A stretch of DNA of 64,000 bases from Pontibacter russatus (GTDB lineage Bacteria; Bacteroidota; Bacteroidia; Cytophagales; Hymenobacteraceae): contig NZ_CP047984.1 in assembly GCF_009931655.1 (NCBI RefSeq), positions 2,002,501 to 2,066,500 on the forward strand, in the 5' to 3' direction. Numbering within the stretch: position 1 is the first letter of the stretch; each line of letters begins with the position of its first letter. Made by a program: the position numbers and the translations under genes. Positions 33,668-42,927 of the stretch are shown in pieces. The notes beneath the pieces are model-generated. The model was not told where the DNA came from, did not search any database, and was given only the letters and a program-made list of their open reading frames with translations.

Positions 33668-35123
33668 AAACATGAGTCATCCCGGAGTTTGCAGGGATAG
33701 ATAGAGTAGATTCCAGAGGTTGGCCAGTGCCAGCCGGATACGGTAAAGCGGTGTAGGAGTTTTCCTGCACCGCTTTCCTGTTCTATGGCAGCCCTGCCTA
33801 AGGAGATGGGAGACCGCCTCCCGCAGCTCTTTATCCAGCAGCGAGAGCAGAAAAGCATACACCAGGGTGACCACCTGCAAGAGCTTCATGCGGCTCGACC
33901 AGAACCAAAGCCGGCACGACTCCATGCCCATTTCTGATTTGTTGAAGCGGAAGGCCTGCTCCACCTGCCACCTTCTGGCGTAAGCAAAGACCAGGCGCCA
34001 GGCCTGGCGATCACTCCTGACTTCTTCACTGGTGAGCAAATACCAGGGTTGGCGGCCTTTCTTACCTGGCCGGCAGATCAGGAGCGTGAGCGGCTGGTCA
34101 TAGTCCGGGTGCAGGCAGGGCTGCCACAAGAGGCTGCGCCGGTAAGTGATCTTTCGGACCATGTCCCTTACTACTCTTGAGGAGGTGGCTTTGCGGCCGA
34201 CCGAAAAGCGGTAGGCATTCTTTAGAAGCCCACGCCCATCCACGAGCTTATACCTGGAGGGCCAGCGCAAGAGGAAGCGGTCGTGGCGGCCTAAAAGCAG
34301 CCCCAGCCACTTAGAGGAGGCATAGCCGCGGTCAAAGACGTGCAGCACGGCCTGGCCGAAGGTCTGGCGGGCCCACAAGAGCAGCGTGAGCTTCACCTGC
34401 TCCAGGGAGGTGGCCTCTTTGCCCCGGCTACTCCACCAGGCAAAGCGGGCGATGCGTGGAGCCTGCCACAGGCCGCAGCACAAGAGGCCCACCCACCGAA
34501 AGCCTGGCACGTGCACCGGCTCCCGGGTGGGGGGATCATAATAGCCCTTCTTGATTCTGAGTTGCCGTTTAGCTTTGACGCTGCGCACGGCGCATAAGCC
34601 CTCGCTTTGGAGGCTTTCGCACTTTTCCTGCACGCTCTCGTCCCACAAAAGCAGGGGCAGCTCACGTTCCGCTTCCAGCAGCTGCTCTACGTATGTTTGG
34701 GCCTCTTGACTCAGGTAGTCGGTGATGAGTTGGGCAGACCACTTCTTACTGCGCAGCAGGTTAGACAGGCGCTTGGTGCCCGCCGGGGCTTTGTCGGGCG
34801 AGAGCACAACCCCACCCAGCTCGCTTAGAAGCAGACCGGTGGAGCGGCTGCGGTGGCGCACCAGCGCCCGGCATAGGTTCTGGAAAGTGTAGACCAGGCG
34901 GCGGTCCAGCAGCTCATCGAGCCTGGCAAGGAAAGGAGAAAGAAATCCTTCGAGGCGGTAGGAGAAAAACAGAGCCTGGGAGAGAACCTCGGCTTGGCGT
35001 GCTGCGTTTTTGAAAGTAGTAAACATAAGAACCTCCCGTCTTTGGTGATACATAGACTGTACCACTAAAACAGGAGGTTCTCCTTTTTTATCCCAGTCCT
35101 AAACTCCGGGATGACTCATGTTT
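33668..35123 (-). mobile_element. IS4-family insertion sequence (intact)
   Basis: The element is bounded by perfect 23-bp inverted repeats at 33668-33690 and 35101-35123 (outer part AAACATGAGTCATCCCGG) and carries one intact transposase gene. The transposase stop lies inside the left repeat. I see no target duplication outside these ends (CGTAAAAGC on the left, ATATATAAAT on the right); the true ends may be inside the 23 bp, for instance at GAGTCATCCC with a shared CATG. The right end is 20 bp from the uvrA stop. Confidence 0.85.
33677..35026 (-). CDS. IS4-family transposase
   Basis: A 449-residue DDE transposase, started at the ATG at 35026 (MFTTFKNAARQAEV). The acidic triad is visible as Asp129 in LLLWDESVQEK, Asp232 in LHVFDRGYASSKW and Glu356. 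The last sits in the IS4 signature Y-(2)-R-(3)-E-(6)-K, here Y349, R352, E356 and K363 (YARRWQVEQAFRFNK). No frameshift or internal stop was seen, so it is probably active. Its GC content is like its surroundings. Confidence 0.92.
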   Translation of the reverse strand: MFTTFKNAARQAEVLSQALFFSYRLEGFLSPFLARLDELLDRRLVYTFQNLCRALVRHRSRSTGLLLSELGGVVLSPDKAPAGTKRLSNLLRSKKWSAQLITDYLSQEAQTYVEQLLEAERELPLLLWDESVQEKCESLQSEGLCAVRSVKAKRQLRIKKGYYDPPTREPVHVPGFRWVGLLCCGLWQAPRIARFAWWSSRGKEATSLEQVKLTLLLWARQTFGQAVLHVFDRGYASSKWLGLLLGRHDRFLLRWPSRYKLVDGRGLLKNAYRFSVGRKATSSRVVRDMVRKITYRRSLLWQPCLHPDYDQPLTLLICRPGKKGRQPWYLLTSEEVRSDRQAWRLVFAYARRWQVEQAFRFNKSEMGMESCRLWFWSSRMKLLQVVTLVYAFLLSLLDKELREAVSHLLRQGCHRTGKRCRKTPTPLYRIRLALANLWNLLYLSLQTPG

Positions 35124-35143
35124 ATATATAAATCAACCCCCTC

Positions 35144-37948
35144 CTACACCTTCCCCCTCAAAAAGCGGGCGGTGTCGTTGTTCTCCAGTTTCACCATCTC
35201 TTCCGGGGTGCCCTCGAACAGCAGGTGGCCGCCGTTGGTGCCGCCTTCGGGGCCGAGGTCGATGATCCAGTCGGCGGATTTGATGATGTCCATGTTGTGC
35301 TCGATGATGACGACGGTGTTGCCGTTCTCGATGAGCGCGTTCATGGAGGTAAGCAGCTTGCTGATGTCGTGGAAGTGCAGGCCGGTGCTGGGCTCGTCGA
35401 AGATGAAGAGGATGTTCTCGTGGTGCGAGGTCGCGCCTTTCGTGAGGAAGGAGGCCAGCTTCACGCGCTGCGCCTCACCACCCGACAAGGTGTTGCTCGA
35501 CTGCCCCAAGCGTATATAGCCCAAGCCCACATCATCCAATGGCTTCAGGCGCTCGGCAATCTTCGGTTGGTCTGAGAAGAAATCAATGCTGTCGGCGATG
35601 GTCATATCCAGCACCTCCGATATATTCTTCTCTTTATAATGTATGTCGAGCACGTCCTGTTTGAAGCGTTGTCCGTGGCAGCTCTCGCACGTCAGGTAAA
35701 TGTCGGCCATAAACTGCATCTCGATTTTCACCTGCCCCTCGCCCTGGCACACCTCACAACGGCCACCCTCGATGTTGAACGAGAAGTGCGACGGCTTAAA
35801 CCCACGTGCCTTCGCCAGCGGCTGATCGGCATACAAGGTCCGGATAGCATCATAGGCCTTTACATAGGTAACCGGGTTGGAGCGCGACGACTTCCCGATC
35901 GGGTTTTGGTCGACAAACTCCACATGGTCTATTTTGCCGTAGTCGCCAGCCAGCTTGTCAAACTTACCGGTTGCCTCCGAGGAGCTGCCGTGCAGTTTCT
36001 GCATAGCCGGGGCCAGTATTTTTTTGACCAGCGTTGATTTGCCGGAGCCGCTCACGCCCGTCACCACCGTCATCACACTCAGCGGAAACTTCACGCTCAG
36101 GTTTTTCAGGTTGTTCTCGCGGGCGCCGATCACCTCGATGGCATTGCGCCACTTGCGGCGCTGCGGCGGCACCGGCACTTCCATCCGGCCACTCAGGTAT
36201 TTGGCGGTGTACGTATCCACGCCCGTGGTTATTTCCTCAAAAGTGCCCTGGAACATCAGGTTGCCGCCACCGGAGCCCGCCTCCGGTCCGATGTCGATGA
36301 GTTGGTCTGCCGCTTTCATCATCTCCTCCTCGTGCTCCACCACAATCACGGTGTTGCCCAGTTGCTGCAGTGTGCGCAGCACGCCAATCAACTGCTCAGA
36401 GTCTTTCGGGTGCAGGCCGATGCTCGGCTCATCAAGGATATACATCGACCCCACCAGGGCGCTGCCCAGCGAGGTGGCCAGGTTGATGCGCTGGCTCTCG
36501 CCCCCGGACAAGGTGTTGGAAAGGCGGTTGAGGGTAAGATAGCCAAGCCCCACCCGCTCGAGGTAGCTCAGGCGGTTGGCGACCTCCGTCACCAGCCTGT
36601 CGGCCACATTCCGCTCGTGCTGCGTCAGGTCCAGGTTCCGGAAAAACGGCAGCACCTGTGTGATCGGCATTAGCACCAGATCGGTGATGCTCTTGCCGTT
36701 TACTTTCACGTAGCTGGCGTCTTTGCGCAGGCGCGAGCCGCGGCACTCGGGGCAGGTGGTGCGGCCACGGTAGCGCGACAGCATCACGCGGTACTGTATC
36801 TTGTGCGTCTGCCCCTGTATATGCCTGAAAAAGTCGTGGAGGCCTTCGAAGTATTTGTTGCCTTTCCAGAGCAGTTCCTGCTCCGCCTCCGTCAGCTCGT
36901 TGTAAGGGCGGTGGATCGGGAAGTCGAAGCGGATGCCGTTCTTTACCAGCGGCTGCAGCCACTCGTTCATTTTGTCGGAGCGCCAGGGCGCAATGGCCCC
37001 TTCATATATGGTGAGGCTCTTGTCCGGAATCACCAGGTCGGGGTCGATGCCGAGCACGCTGCCGAAGCCTTCGCAGGTCTGGCACGCGCCGTAGGGGTTG
37101 TTGAAGCTGAAGAAGTTCACCGACGGCTCCTCGAACACCATCCCGTCCAGCTCGAACCTGTCGGAGAACACGCGCTCCCCGCCGCCATATATAACCCGGC
37201 ACTCGCCCTGGCCCTCAAAGAAAGCCGTCTGCACCGAGTCAGCGATGCGGAAAGCGAGATCCTCGTCGGATTTATATATCACGGCGCGGTCCACGAGTAT
37301 ATAGATGTGCTTGCCCAGCTTCGGCTTTTTCTGCTCCAGCAGTTCCTCTATAAAATACACCTCGCCGTTGGCGTAGATGCGGGAATAGCCTTTCTGCAGC
37401 AGCAGGTCCAGTTCTTTGGCCAGGGTGCGGTCTTTGTGCTGGTGCAGCGGCGCCAGGACCATCACGCGCGCCTCATCCTCCAGCGAGAAAATAAAATCCA
37501 CCACATCGGCCACCGAGTCCTTCTGCACCACCTCCCCGGAAACAGGCGAGTAGGTTTTGCCAATGCGGGCGTACAGCAGCTTCAGGTAATCATATATCTC
37601 GGTGCTGGTGCCCACCGTGGAGCGGTTGTTTTTGATGCTCACCTTCTGCTCGATGGCAATGGCCGGGCTGATGCCTTTGATATAGTCCACGTCGGGCTTG
37701 TCCATGCGGCCCAGGAACTGGCGGGCGTAGGAGCTGAGGCTCTCCACGTACATGCGCTGCCCTTCGGCATACAACGTATCGAAAGCGAGGGATGACTTGC
37801 CGGAGCCGGAAAGCCCCGTAATGACGATGAACTTGTTGCGCGGCAGCGCGACGCTCAGGTCTTTGAGGTTGTGCACCCTCGCCCCTTTGATGATGATGTG
37901 CTGGCGGGCGTCGAGCTCGTCGAGGTTATAATCGGGAATGTATGCCAT
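35144..37948 (-). CDS. uvrA: Excinuclease ABC subunit A
   Basis: A 934-residue damage-recognition ATPase of nucleotide excision repair. Two ABC modules are visible, with Walker [10 protein letters not shown] at 45-53 and [10 protein letters not shown] in the second half. Both have LSGGE signatures. Zinc-finger cysteine pairs occur in [10 protein letters not shown] and in [10 protein letters not shown] with a later CESCHG. I start it at the ATG at 37948 ([20 protein letters not shown]); the longer frame upstream is not conserved. The native terminator is not visible: the IS4 copy lies directly after the stop. Confidence 0.96.
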   Translation of the reverse strand: MAYIPDYNLDELDARQHIIIKGARVHNLKDLSVALPRNKFIVITGLSGSGKSSLAFDTLYAEGQRMYVESLSSYARQFLGRMDKPDVDYIKGISPAIAIEQKVSIKNNRSTVGTSTEIYDYLKLLYARIGKTYSPVSGEVVQKDSVADVVDFIFSLEDEARVMVLAPLHQHKDRTLAKELDLLLQKGYSRIYANGEVYFIEELLEQKKPKLGKHIYILVDRAVIYKSDEDLAFRIADSVQTAFFEGQGECRVIYGGGERVFSDRFELDGMVFEEPSVNFFSFNNPYGACQTCEGFGSVLGIDPDLVIPDKSLTIYEGAIAPWRSDKMNEWLQPLVKNGIRFDFPIHRPYNELTEAEQELLWKGNKYFEGLHDFFRHIQGQTHKIQYRVMLSRYRGRTTCPECRGSRLRKDASYVKVNGKSITDLVLMPITQVLPFFRNLDLTQHERNVADRLVTEVANRLSYLERVGLGYLTLNRLSNTLSGGESQRINLATSLGSALVGSMYILDEPSIGLHPKDSEQLIGVLRTLQQLGNTVIVVEHEEEMMKAADQLIDIGPEAGSGGGNLMFQGTFEEITTGVDTYTAKYLSGRMEVPVPPQRRKWRNAIEVIGARENNLKNLSVKFPLSVMTVVTGVSGSGKSTLVKKILAPAMQKLHGSSSEATGKFDKLAGDYGKIDHVEFVDQNPIGKSSRSNPVTYVKAYDAIRTLYADQPLAKARGFKPSHFSFNIEGGRCEVCQGEGQVKIEMQFMADIYLTCESCHGQRFKQDVLDIHYKEKNISEVLDMTIADSIDFFSDQPKIAERLKPLDDVGLGYIRLGQSSNTLSGGEAQRVKLASFLTKGATSHHENILFIFDEPSTGLHFHDISKLLTSMNALIENGNTVVIIEHNMDIIKSADWIIDLGPEGGTNGGHLLFEGTPEEMVKLENNDTARFLRGKV

Positions 37949-38461
37949 ATAGAAAGCGGCTCTCCGGAGGCTGGCTTTCGCAGCAGCCAAAGGCCATTTT
38001 TGCTTCTGAAGTTAATTTGTAAAGATACGAATAGATAACCTCAAATTGAAGGCCTTTGTTGCAGTTGCTGCGGCAGCCGGGCACGGACTATATAACACCG
38101 GCTGCGCCGGAAAAGCCAACAGGTTGCCGCCATATTTCAGCGCCGGCACCAGCCAAAACAATTTACCCGCCACTGTTTCTAAGCATCGTCCTATATAAAA
38201 CAGCAAAGTCGATATATCAATAGCCTGTCTGCTACGTACAATCAGTAACACAGGAAGGCACCCATGACCCGCCTTCCGCACCACAGGCATCGCCTGCCTG
38301 CAGGAACTGCTCCCCTTACGGTTCCTTCCTATACATCGCTCCCTGCTGCCCAGCCTGTACCCGTTACAGGCCTTTACTGCCTGCCGTCGCTCACCCTTCT
38401 TCCGGCAGCACCTGTGCCACTATGTATATGAATTTAACACTAACCCTATTTCCCCTATTCT
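37949..38461. other. 513-bp gap upstream of uvrA and of the T9SS cargo gene
   Basis: Both flanking genes point away. On the minus strand TATCTTTA (38020-38027) may be the uvrA -7 element, giving a leader of about 65 bases. No other gene, RNA or hairpin was found. A 92-codon frame on the minus strand (38012-38290) overlaps that promoter and has no protein-like composition. The 38240-38400 part is unusually C-rich. Confidence 0.4.
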
Positions 38462-39514
38462 ATGAAAAACTCTACTCTCCTCAGATCACTGATCTGTATT
38501 TTCATACTTTCGTTCTTTTCGGCGCCCGATGCAAAGGCGCAGCTTGTTGAGCCGGCTGAGTGTAGCTATGATGATCCACAAGGCTGCTTTCTTGTAGCTT
38601 ATGAATCTGTACAGGAAGAAAGCCCTACATCTACCAATTTAGTTGTAGTATTAAGTGCTTCACTCAATGAAGGCGGCACTTGTGATGACATAGATGGCCT
38701 GGCTTTCGTTCCTGCTGGAAGCGTAGATTTTGAATACCGATCAAGGGCAGAGTTAGCTGCCGATCCATTTGTAGAACTTACCGTGAACAGGGCTATCTTC
38801 ACAACTGCACCCGATGTCGTTGTATATACCTATGAGAACACTACAATTGAGATTTTAGGGTTTGAATTCACCGTTCGAATCCCAACTGAAGTCGTGGACC
38901 TGCAGGCCCGACTTGATTCTGACGAACCGTGTCTTGAAATCACTCCGCTGCCGGTGGAGCTGATCACTTTCGATGCTGCAGCGACGGACAAGGGCATAGA
39001 GCTGAGTTGGAGCACCGCCAGCGAGCAGAACAACAGCCACTTTTTGGTGGAGCGCAGCGCCGACGGCATGGCCTTCGAGCAGGTGGGCAAAGTGGATGGC
39101 CACGGCAACTCCTCCGCAAAAATCAGCTACAGCTACACTGATTTCAGTCCGCTGCCCGGCCAGGCCTACTACCGGCTGAAGCAGGTGGACTTTGACGGCC
39201 AGTACGAGTACTCGAAAATAATCGCTGTTGCGGCTGCAGCCAGCGGCACTGAAGCGCTGCAGGTGATGCTGGCCCCGAACCCCTGCCCGAACGGCAATTG
39301 CCAAATCAGCATCCGCAATGCCAACGGGGCACAGGAAACGCGCCTGGAACTCTCCGACTTGTCGGGGCGGGTAATCTACACCACCACCGTGCAACACGCC
39401 AACAACGCAAACATCACGCTGCCCCTACAGGAGCTGCAGGCTTACAAGGGTTTATATATGCTTTCTGCCATATCAGGAAACAACGTGGTGCGCCAGCGGG
39501 TGGTGCTGGAGTAA
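38462..39514 (+). CDS. Type IX secretion cargo protein with C-terminal sorting domain
   Basis: A 350-residue exported protein. A signal peptide (MKNSTLLRSLICIFILSFFS) is followed by a unique domain (about 28-160) with four Cys, then the recurrent PLPVELITFDAAATDKGIEL module (about 162 onward, fibronectin-like) and the type A sorting domain (about 265-350) with LAPNPCPNGNCQISI and the final GNNVVRQRVVLE. It should be carried across the outer membrane by the type IX system and anchored. The first 480 bases are AT-richer than the last 570, as if the cargo domain had been swapped. Confidence 0.88.
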   Translation: MKNSTLLRSLICIFILSFFSAPDAKAQLVEPAECSYDDPQGCFLVAYESVQEESPTSTNLVVVLSASLNEGGTCDDIDGLAFVPAGSVDFEYRSRAELAADPFVELTVNRAIFTTAPDVVVYTYENTTIEILGFEFTVRIPTEVVDLQARLDSDEPCLEITPLPVELITFDAAATDKGIELSWSTASEQNNSHFLVERSADGMAFEQVGKVDGHGNSSAKISYSYTDFSPLPGQAYYRLKQVDFDGQYEYSKIIAVAAAASGTEALQVMLAPNPCPNGNCQISIRNANGAQETRLELSDLSGRVIYTTTVQHANNANITLPLQELQAYKGLYMLSAISGNNVVRQRVVLE

Positions 39515-39604
39515 AACCGCCGCCCCTGGAATTAAGCTGAACCTGCCCGGGCGATGTATCCGTATGGGGTAGTAGCAACATGTATGTTTTAACAAATCTA
39601 TTTT

Positions 39605-39739
39605 ATGGGAAAAGGAGATATAAAATCAAGAAGAGGAAAGATTGCAAAGGGCACGTATGGCAACAGACGCCCGCGCGTGGCCAACAAGAAAACGACAGAG
39701 GCTGCTGCTGCCCCCAAAAAAGCGGAGGCCAGTAAATAA
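39605..39739 (+). CDS. 30S ribosomal protein THX
   Basis: A 44-residue basic peptide starting MGKGDIKSRRGKIAKGTYGN and continuing RRPRVANKKTTEA up to the stop at 39739. This is the bTHX family, first known from Thermus and widespread in Bacteroidota, which binds the head of the small subunit. The Ala/Lys-rich tail is typical. The gene is short and easy to miss; a strong terminator 22 bases on supports expression. Confidence 0.9.
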   Translation: MGKGDIKSRRGKIAKGTYGNRRPRVANKKTTEAAAAPKKAEASK

Positions 39740-39761
39740 AAAGCTTCTAAAGCAGAACGTG

Positions 39762-39799
39762 CGGTGCCCCGCCCTGTTCAAGGACAGGGCGGGGCACCG
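39762..39799 (+). terminator. Terminator of the THX gene
   Basis: A perfect 16-bp GC-rich stem (39762-39777 with 39784-39799) and 6-base loop, then TGTGTTTTC. It is unusually stable. Confidence 0.85.
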
Positions 39800-40271
39800 T
39801 GTGTTTTCTCAGATTACATTCGTTCAGGCTTCTATATGTTAAGTTCGGCGTGCCTGCTCCTGCCAGACGCAAGGTATTGCCACCAGCCGTACACGACTCC
39901 ACTTTCCAACCTGCTGAACCGACCCATCCTTGTAGATGTTCCAACACAGCCCCCCTGCCCTCTACGCTCCCCCACAACAACCTTTCCCGGAAAAAAAAAC
40001 GATACAGAGCGGGTCTTTGCAACCACATGGACGCAACAGAAGTATAAACATTTGTTGTTAAATTTTACCTTAGGCAAGTTTGCCGTCAGAGCCAAGAGAA
40101 GTGAGCAGATGATTGGAGTGTAGCCCAAATGCCAACCAAAGTTTGTAAAACAGGCATCTCTGTTAACGTTCTGTAAACTATCCTTTCAGGCGCAAACGCA
40201 TCTGCTGCGGATGCGTAGCTTTACACCCGAAAGCAGCATGAAACTAATTTACAACCCTTAATTATCCACCT
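39800..40271. other. 472-bp gap without a recognisable gene
   Basis: Overlapping frames exist on both strands (119 codons on plus, 98 on minus), but neither has a family, a clear start or normal composition. The end of the gap is AT-rich and presumably holds the promoter of the next gene (possible TAGCTTTA near 40216). Nothing else can be supported. Confidence 0.4.
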
Positions 40272-40610
40272 ATGGAAGTACTTGACATCCGAAGCTTGCT
40301 GGAGAACATCGAACGGAAGGTGTGCCAGCAGGAGATTACCACCGACGAGGCCGTAACGAAGCTGATAAACAAGGAGATTGCAAAAGCCATCAACCTGAAG
40401 TACAGGAAAGAGCATGACGTGCAGGAAGACGCGCTGCAGAACATCTCGTGTACCACTGTTGAATGCTACCTCAAACACCTGAAAAATGTGGAGGAGAAAC
40501 TGAAAACGCCTATGCATATATCGGCACAGTGCTCGCTTGTGGAAGAGCGTGAGATTAACCGCCGCCTGCTGCTCATCCTGAACCGCCTGAAAGGCTACAG
40601 CAGAAAGTAG
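40272..40610 (+). CDS. Small helical hypothetical protein
   Basis: A 112-residue protein, MEVLDIRSLLENIERKVCQQ onward, with mostly charged amphipathic helices and three Cys. It has no signal peptide and no membrane segment. I do not recognise a family. A terminator directly after it and normal codon use speak for a real gene. Nothing nearby suggests a role. Confidence 0.7.
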   Translation: MEVLDIRSLLENIERKVCQQEITTDEAVTKLINKEIAKAINLKYRKEHDVQEDALQNISCTTVECYLKHLKNVEEKLKTPMHISAQCSLVEEREINRRLLLILNRLKGYSRK

Positions 40611-40641
40611 AGCGCCCGCGGCAATTACTTGGTTACAACCT

Positions 40642-40681
40642 ATCCTTCGGCAAGATCCCCATCTCTTTCGAAGGATTTTTT
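40642..40681 (+). terminator. Terminator after the 112-residue protein gene
   Basis: An 8-bp stem (ATCCTTCG/CGAAGGAT) with a 19-base loop followed by six T residues. Confidence 0.75.
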
Positions 40682-41074
40682 ATGTCCGCACGCTTAAATA
40701 GACAGTAGACGCAAGACGACATCTCTATATAGCTTCTACCATCGACAGCCGGCATCCGAGCGCCACACGCAGATGCTCCTGTTGCACCAACCCCAGCTAT
40801 TATATATAGATAGCCCGCCCCGGCTGAATAATAAACCTCTGCTCCCCTGCCCGAATCGTATTCGCCTCAAGGTGATTCAGGTCATTTTTTAACAGCACCC
40901 ATGTACCGTACCTTGCAGGCCACTGGCTATATATAAACTGCCGCCTCAGTAATAGGCTGACGCAGCGGGCATATACAACTGCCTGAAAAACAAATAATGC
41001 CAACGGGGCACGCCGGCAATGCGCCGGATGAAACGAGGCTTTTAAAGATTGACCATACAAGAAGGGGAACAGAG
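40682..41074. other. 393-bp gap ahead of the globin gene, with a start-less open frame
   Basis: It begins with a GACAGTAGACGCAAGAC repeat word (40701-40720). On the minus strand, 40800 to about 40990 reads as protein-like text (RRQFIYSQWPARYGTWVLLK, then NDLNHLEANTIRAGEQRFII) but has no ATG. It may be a gene remnant or start at GTG/TTG. No promoter was identified. Confidence 0.35.
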
Positions 41075-41446
41075 ATGAAAAAAGACATAGAAACCGAGGC
41101 AGACGTGAAACTGCTGGTAGACACATTTTACGACCGCGTGAACCAGGACGAGCTGCTGTCGCCGGTCTTCAACGACTTTGCCCGGGTAGACTGGCAGCAC
41201 CACTTGCCCATCATGTACAGGTTCTGGAGCACCGTGCTCTTCGGAAGCATGGCCTACAAGGGGCAGCCTTTCCCGAAGCACCTGCCCCTGCCCGTAGACA
41301 GGCAGCACTTCAGCCGCTGGATAGAACTTTTCACGCAAACCCTGGCCGACCTGTTCGAAGGGGCCAGGGCCACCGATGCAAAACAGAAAGCCGCCGGCAT
41401 TGCGCATATTTTCCAGATGCGGCTGGGGCTGATCGGGCAACCCTAA
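41075..41446 (+). CDS. Group III truncated hemoglobin
   Basis: A 123-residue globin of the 2/2 type. The proximal haem ligand is His78 in VDRQHFSRWIELF. The block VDWQHHLPIMYRFWSTVLFG (about 38-57) and YKGQPFPKHLPL are typical of group III (TrHbP). Such proteins bind oxygen or nitric oxide; the precise role is unsettled. I start it at ATG 41075 (MKKDIETEADVKLL). An ATG at 40997 in frame would add 26 residues that are not globin-like. Confidence 0.88.
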   Translation: MKKDIETEADVKLLVDTFYDRVNQDELLSPVFNDFARVDWQHHLPIMYRFWSTVLFGSMAYKGQPFPKHLPLPVDRQHFSRWIELFTQTLADLFEGARATDAKQKAAGIAHIFQMRLGLIGQP

Positions 41447-41623
41447 ACAGGCTATTTTGCGTAGATACCGGCACGCTTGGGAAATCGTTTTCCGTCCTGG
41501 CTTTCATGGCACGGCACTTGTCAGAGAAATACAGCAAATACTTTGCAAAATCCGGCCCAGCGACAGGTGCCGGAGTGGCTATATAGCAGTAAAATATTTT
41601 TTAAGTGATACCAGAACCAGCAC

Positions 41624-41654
41624 TTGCACAATAAAAATGCATTTGATATATTTG
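41624..41654 (+). promoter_or_regulatory. Predicted promoter of the ECF sigma operon
   Basis: TTG (41624-41626), 20 bases, then TATATTTG (41647-41654): a perfect match to the housekeeping Bacteroidota pattern. RNA would start near 41661 and have an 80-base leader. Confidence 0.75.
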
Positions 41655-41740
41655 ATTTGCACTTCATAAAAAAGACTGTTCCAACAAGTAAACGCTACAA
41701 TATGATATAAAGCTCTACGTTACACTAATGTAGCTTTAAC

Positions 41741-42343
41741 ATGAATACATCCACCCTTATAAGCGACTCTGCTTTAGTTTCGCTTTATATCGCAGGCAAA
41801 GAGAGTGCGTTCGAACAACTGGTAAACAGGCACAAAAACAAAGTCTACACCACGATCTATTTAATAGTTAAAGATTCTTATACAGCCGAAGATCTGTTGC
41901 AGGATACGTTTATCAAAGCGATCCACACCATGAAAGGCGGCCGGTATAACGAGGAAGGCAAGTTCTCTTCGTGGATATGCCGCATTGCCCACAACCTGGC
42001 GATCGACCATTTCCGGAAGGAGAAGCGCAGCCCGATGATCATGCTGGAGGACGGCAGCAACGTGTTCAACAATATGTCTTTTTCGGAGGACTCGGCAGAG
42101 TCTATCCAGATAAAGGAGGACACGCACGCCCGCCTGCGCGAGCTTATCCAGACGCTGCCCCAGACGCAGCGGGAAGTGCTCATGATGCGGCATTACGCCG
42201 AGATGAGCTTTCAGGAGATAGCGGACGCTACTGGTGTGAGCATCAACACTGCCCTGGGTCGTATGCGCTACGCGCTCATCAACCTGCGGAAGAAGATGCA
42301 AAACAACAACATAGCATATGATAAAAACCTCTACTCAGAATGA
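41741..42343 (+). CDS. ECF-type RNA polymerase sigma factor
   Basis: A 200-residue sigma-70 family protein with region 2 (about 25-95, DLLQDTFIKAIHTMKG and FSSWICRIAHNLAIDHFRKE) and region 4 (about 130-185, LPQTQREVLMMRHYAEMSFQ then EIADATGVSINTALGRM). Regions 1 and 3 are missing, as in the extracytoplasmic-function class. It is transcribed from what looks like a housekeeping promoter, so it may be widely expressed. The next gene overlaps its end by 26 bp and is probably its regulator. Confidence 0.93.
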   Translation: MNTSTLISDSALVSLYIAGKESAFEQLVNRHKNKVYTTIYLIVKDSYTAEDLLQDTFIKAIHTMKGGRYNEEGKFSSWICRIAHNLAIDHFRKEKRSPMIMLEDGSNVFNNMSFSEDSAESIQIKEDTHARLRELIQTLPQTQREVLMMRHYAEMSFQEIADATGVSINTALGRMRYALINLRKKMQNNNIAYDKNLYSE

Positions 42344-42551
42344 GCTTATCCAGTATGTATACAACGAACTGGCCGATGAGGCCTTCGAGCAGCTGGAACT
42401 GGCTTTGGCGCAGGACATGGAGCTGGCAGACAGCTGCTCTGAGCTGCTCCTGATACAACAGCTGCTGGACGATGCCGTGAAAGCGCCCCGCCGGCAGGCC
42501 ATCGACAACATTTTAAATTACTCAAAAAGCTTAAGTTTGCAGTCTAACTGA
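42318..42551 (+). CDS. Small acidic protein, candidate anti-sigma partner
   Basis: A 77-residue protein, MIKTSTQNELIQYVYNELAD onward, all helical and without a membrane segment. It overlaps the sigma gene by 26 bp, which suggests translational coupling. Similar short proteins (N-E-L-I-x-Y-x-Y start and E-x-L-L pattern) are found behind this sigma factor in related bacteria, so a cytoplasmic anti-sigma or sigma-modulating role is likely. The last codons and the stop lie inside the first copy of a 21-bp direct repeat (42537-42557). Confidence 0.75.
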   Translation: MIKTSTQNELIQYVYNELADEAFEQLELALAQDMELADSCSELLLIQQLLDDAVKAPRRQAIDNILNYSKSLSLQSN

Positions 42552-42557
42552 CTGCAC
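42537..42557 (+). repeat. 21-bp direct repeat, left copy
   Basis: TTTGCAGTCTAACTGACTGC plus A, identical to 43377-43397. It contains the dyad TGCAGTC/GACTGCA and covers the stop codon of the gene before it. Confidence 0.85.
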
Positions 42558-42591
42558 CCGCTCTCGCACACAATATATTGAGCGAGAAACA

Positions 42592-42625
42592 AAAAGCGCC
42601 GCCCTATATATGGCGGCGCTTTTTG
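42592..42625 (+). terminator. Terminator of the sigma operon
   Basis: A perfect 13-bp stem (AAAAAGCGCCGCC/GGCGGCGCTTTTT) around the loop CTATATAT; symmetric A/T runs. Confidence 0.9.
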
Positions 42626-42640
42626 TTTACTATGTTTCTT

Positions 42641-42676
42641 CTTACCTGCCTGCTACTCCTTACCTGCCTGCTACTC
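42641..42676 (+). repeat. Tandem duplication of an 18-bp unit
   Basis: CTTACCTGCCTGCTACTC occurs twice in direct succession. It lies in a stretch without genes between two terminators. Confidence 0.8.
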
Positions 42677-42807
42677 CGATTCTATACGGAATGCTTCCAA
42701 CAGTGGCTGGTTCTCACACCACAAGATAGCTGAGAATTGCTTGCACAATACCTTCTCTGCACTTTTCCATATCCGGTGCCGCCTCAATCGCTACGGCATC
42801 CAAAAAG

Positions 42808-42838
42808 AGAAGCCTGCTCAAATGGCAGGCTTCTTTAT
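42808..42838 (+). terminator. Second hairpin terminator in the intergenic segment
   Basis: A perfect 10-bp stem (AGAAGCCTGC/GCAGGCTTCT) with 7-base loop, followed by TTATAA. No gene precedes it within 180 bases, so a small RNA may end here. Confidence 0.6.
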
Positions 42839-42927
42839 AAGATCTCGTGTTGCTGACAAACCTATAGCCTCTATTGTCGTAAAAGAATATGACTAAATAT
42901 TTTTTTTACTATTTAAAGACTACAAAT

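Noticed and set aside
38012..38290. 92-codon minus-strand frame between uvrA and the T9SS gene
   Set aside because: No family, mixed composition, and it overlaps the likely uvrA promoter.
39764..40123. 119-codon plus-strand frame after the THX gene
   Set aside because: It starts inside the THX terminator hairpin and has no protein-like pattern.
42641..42676. Two 18-bp direct repeats considered as the start of a CRISPR array
   Set aside because: They are directly adjacent without spacers and only two in number; no cas gene is present.
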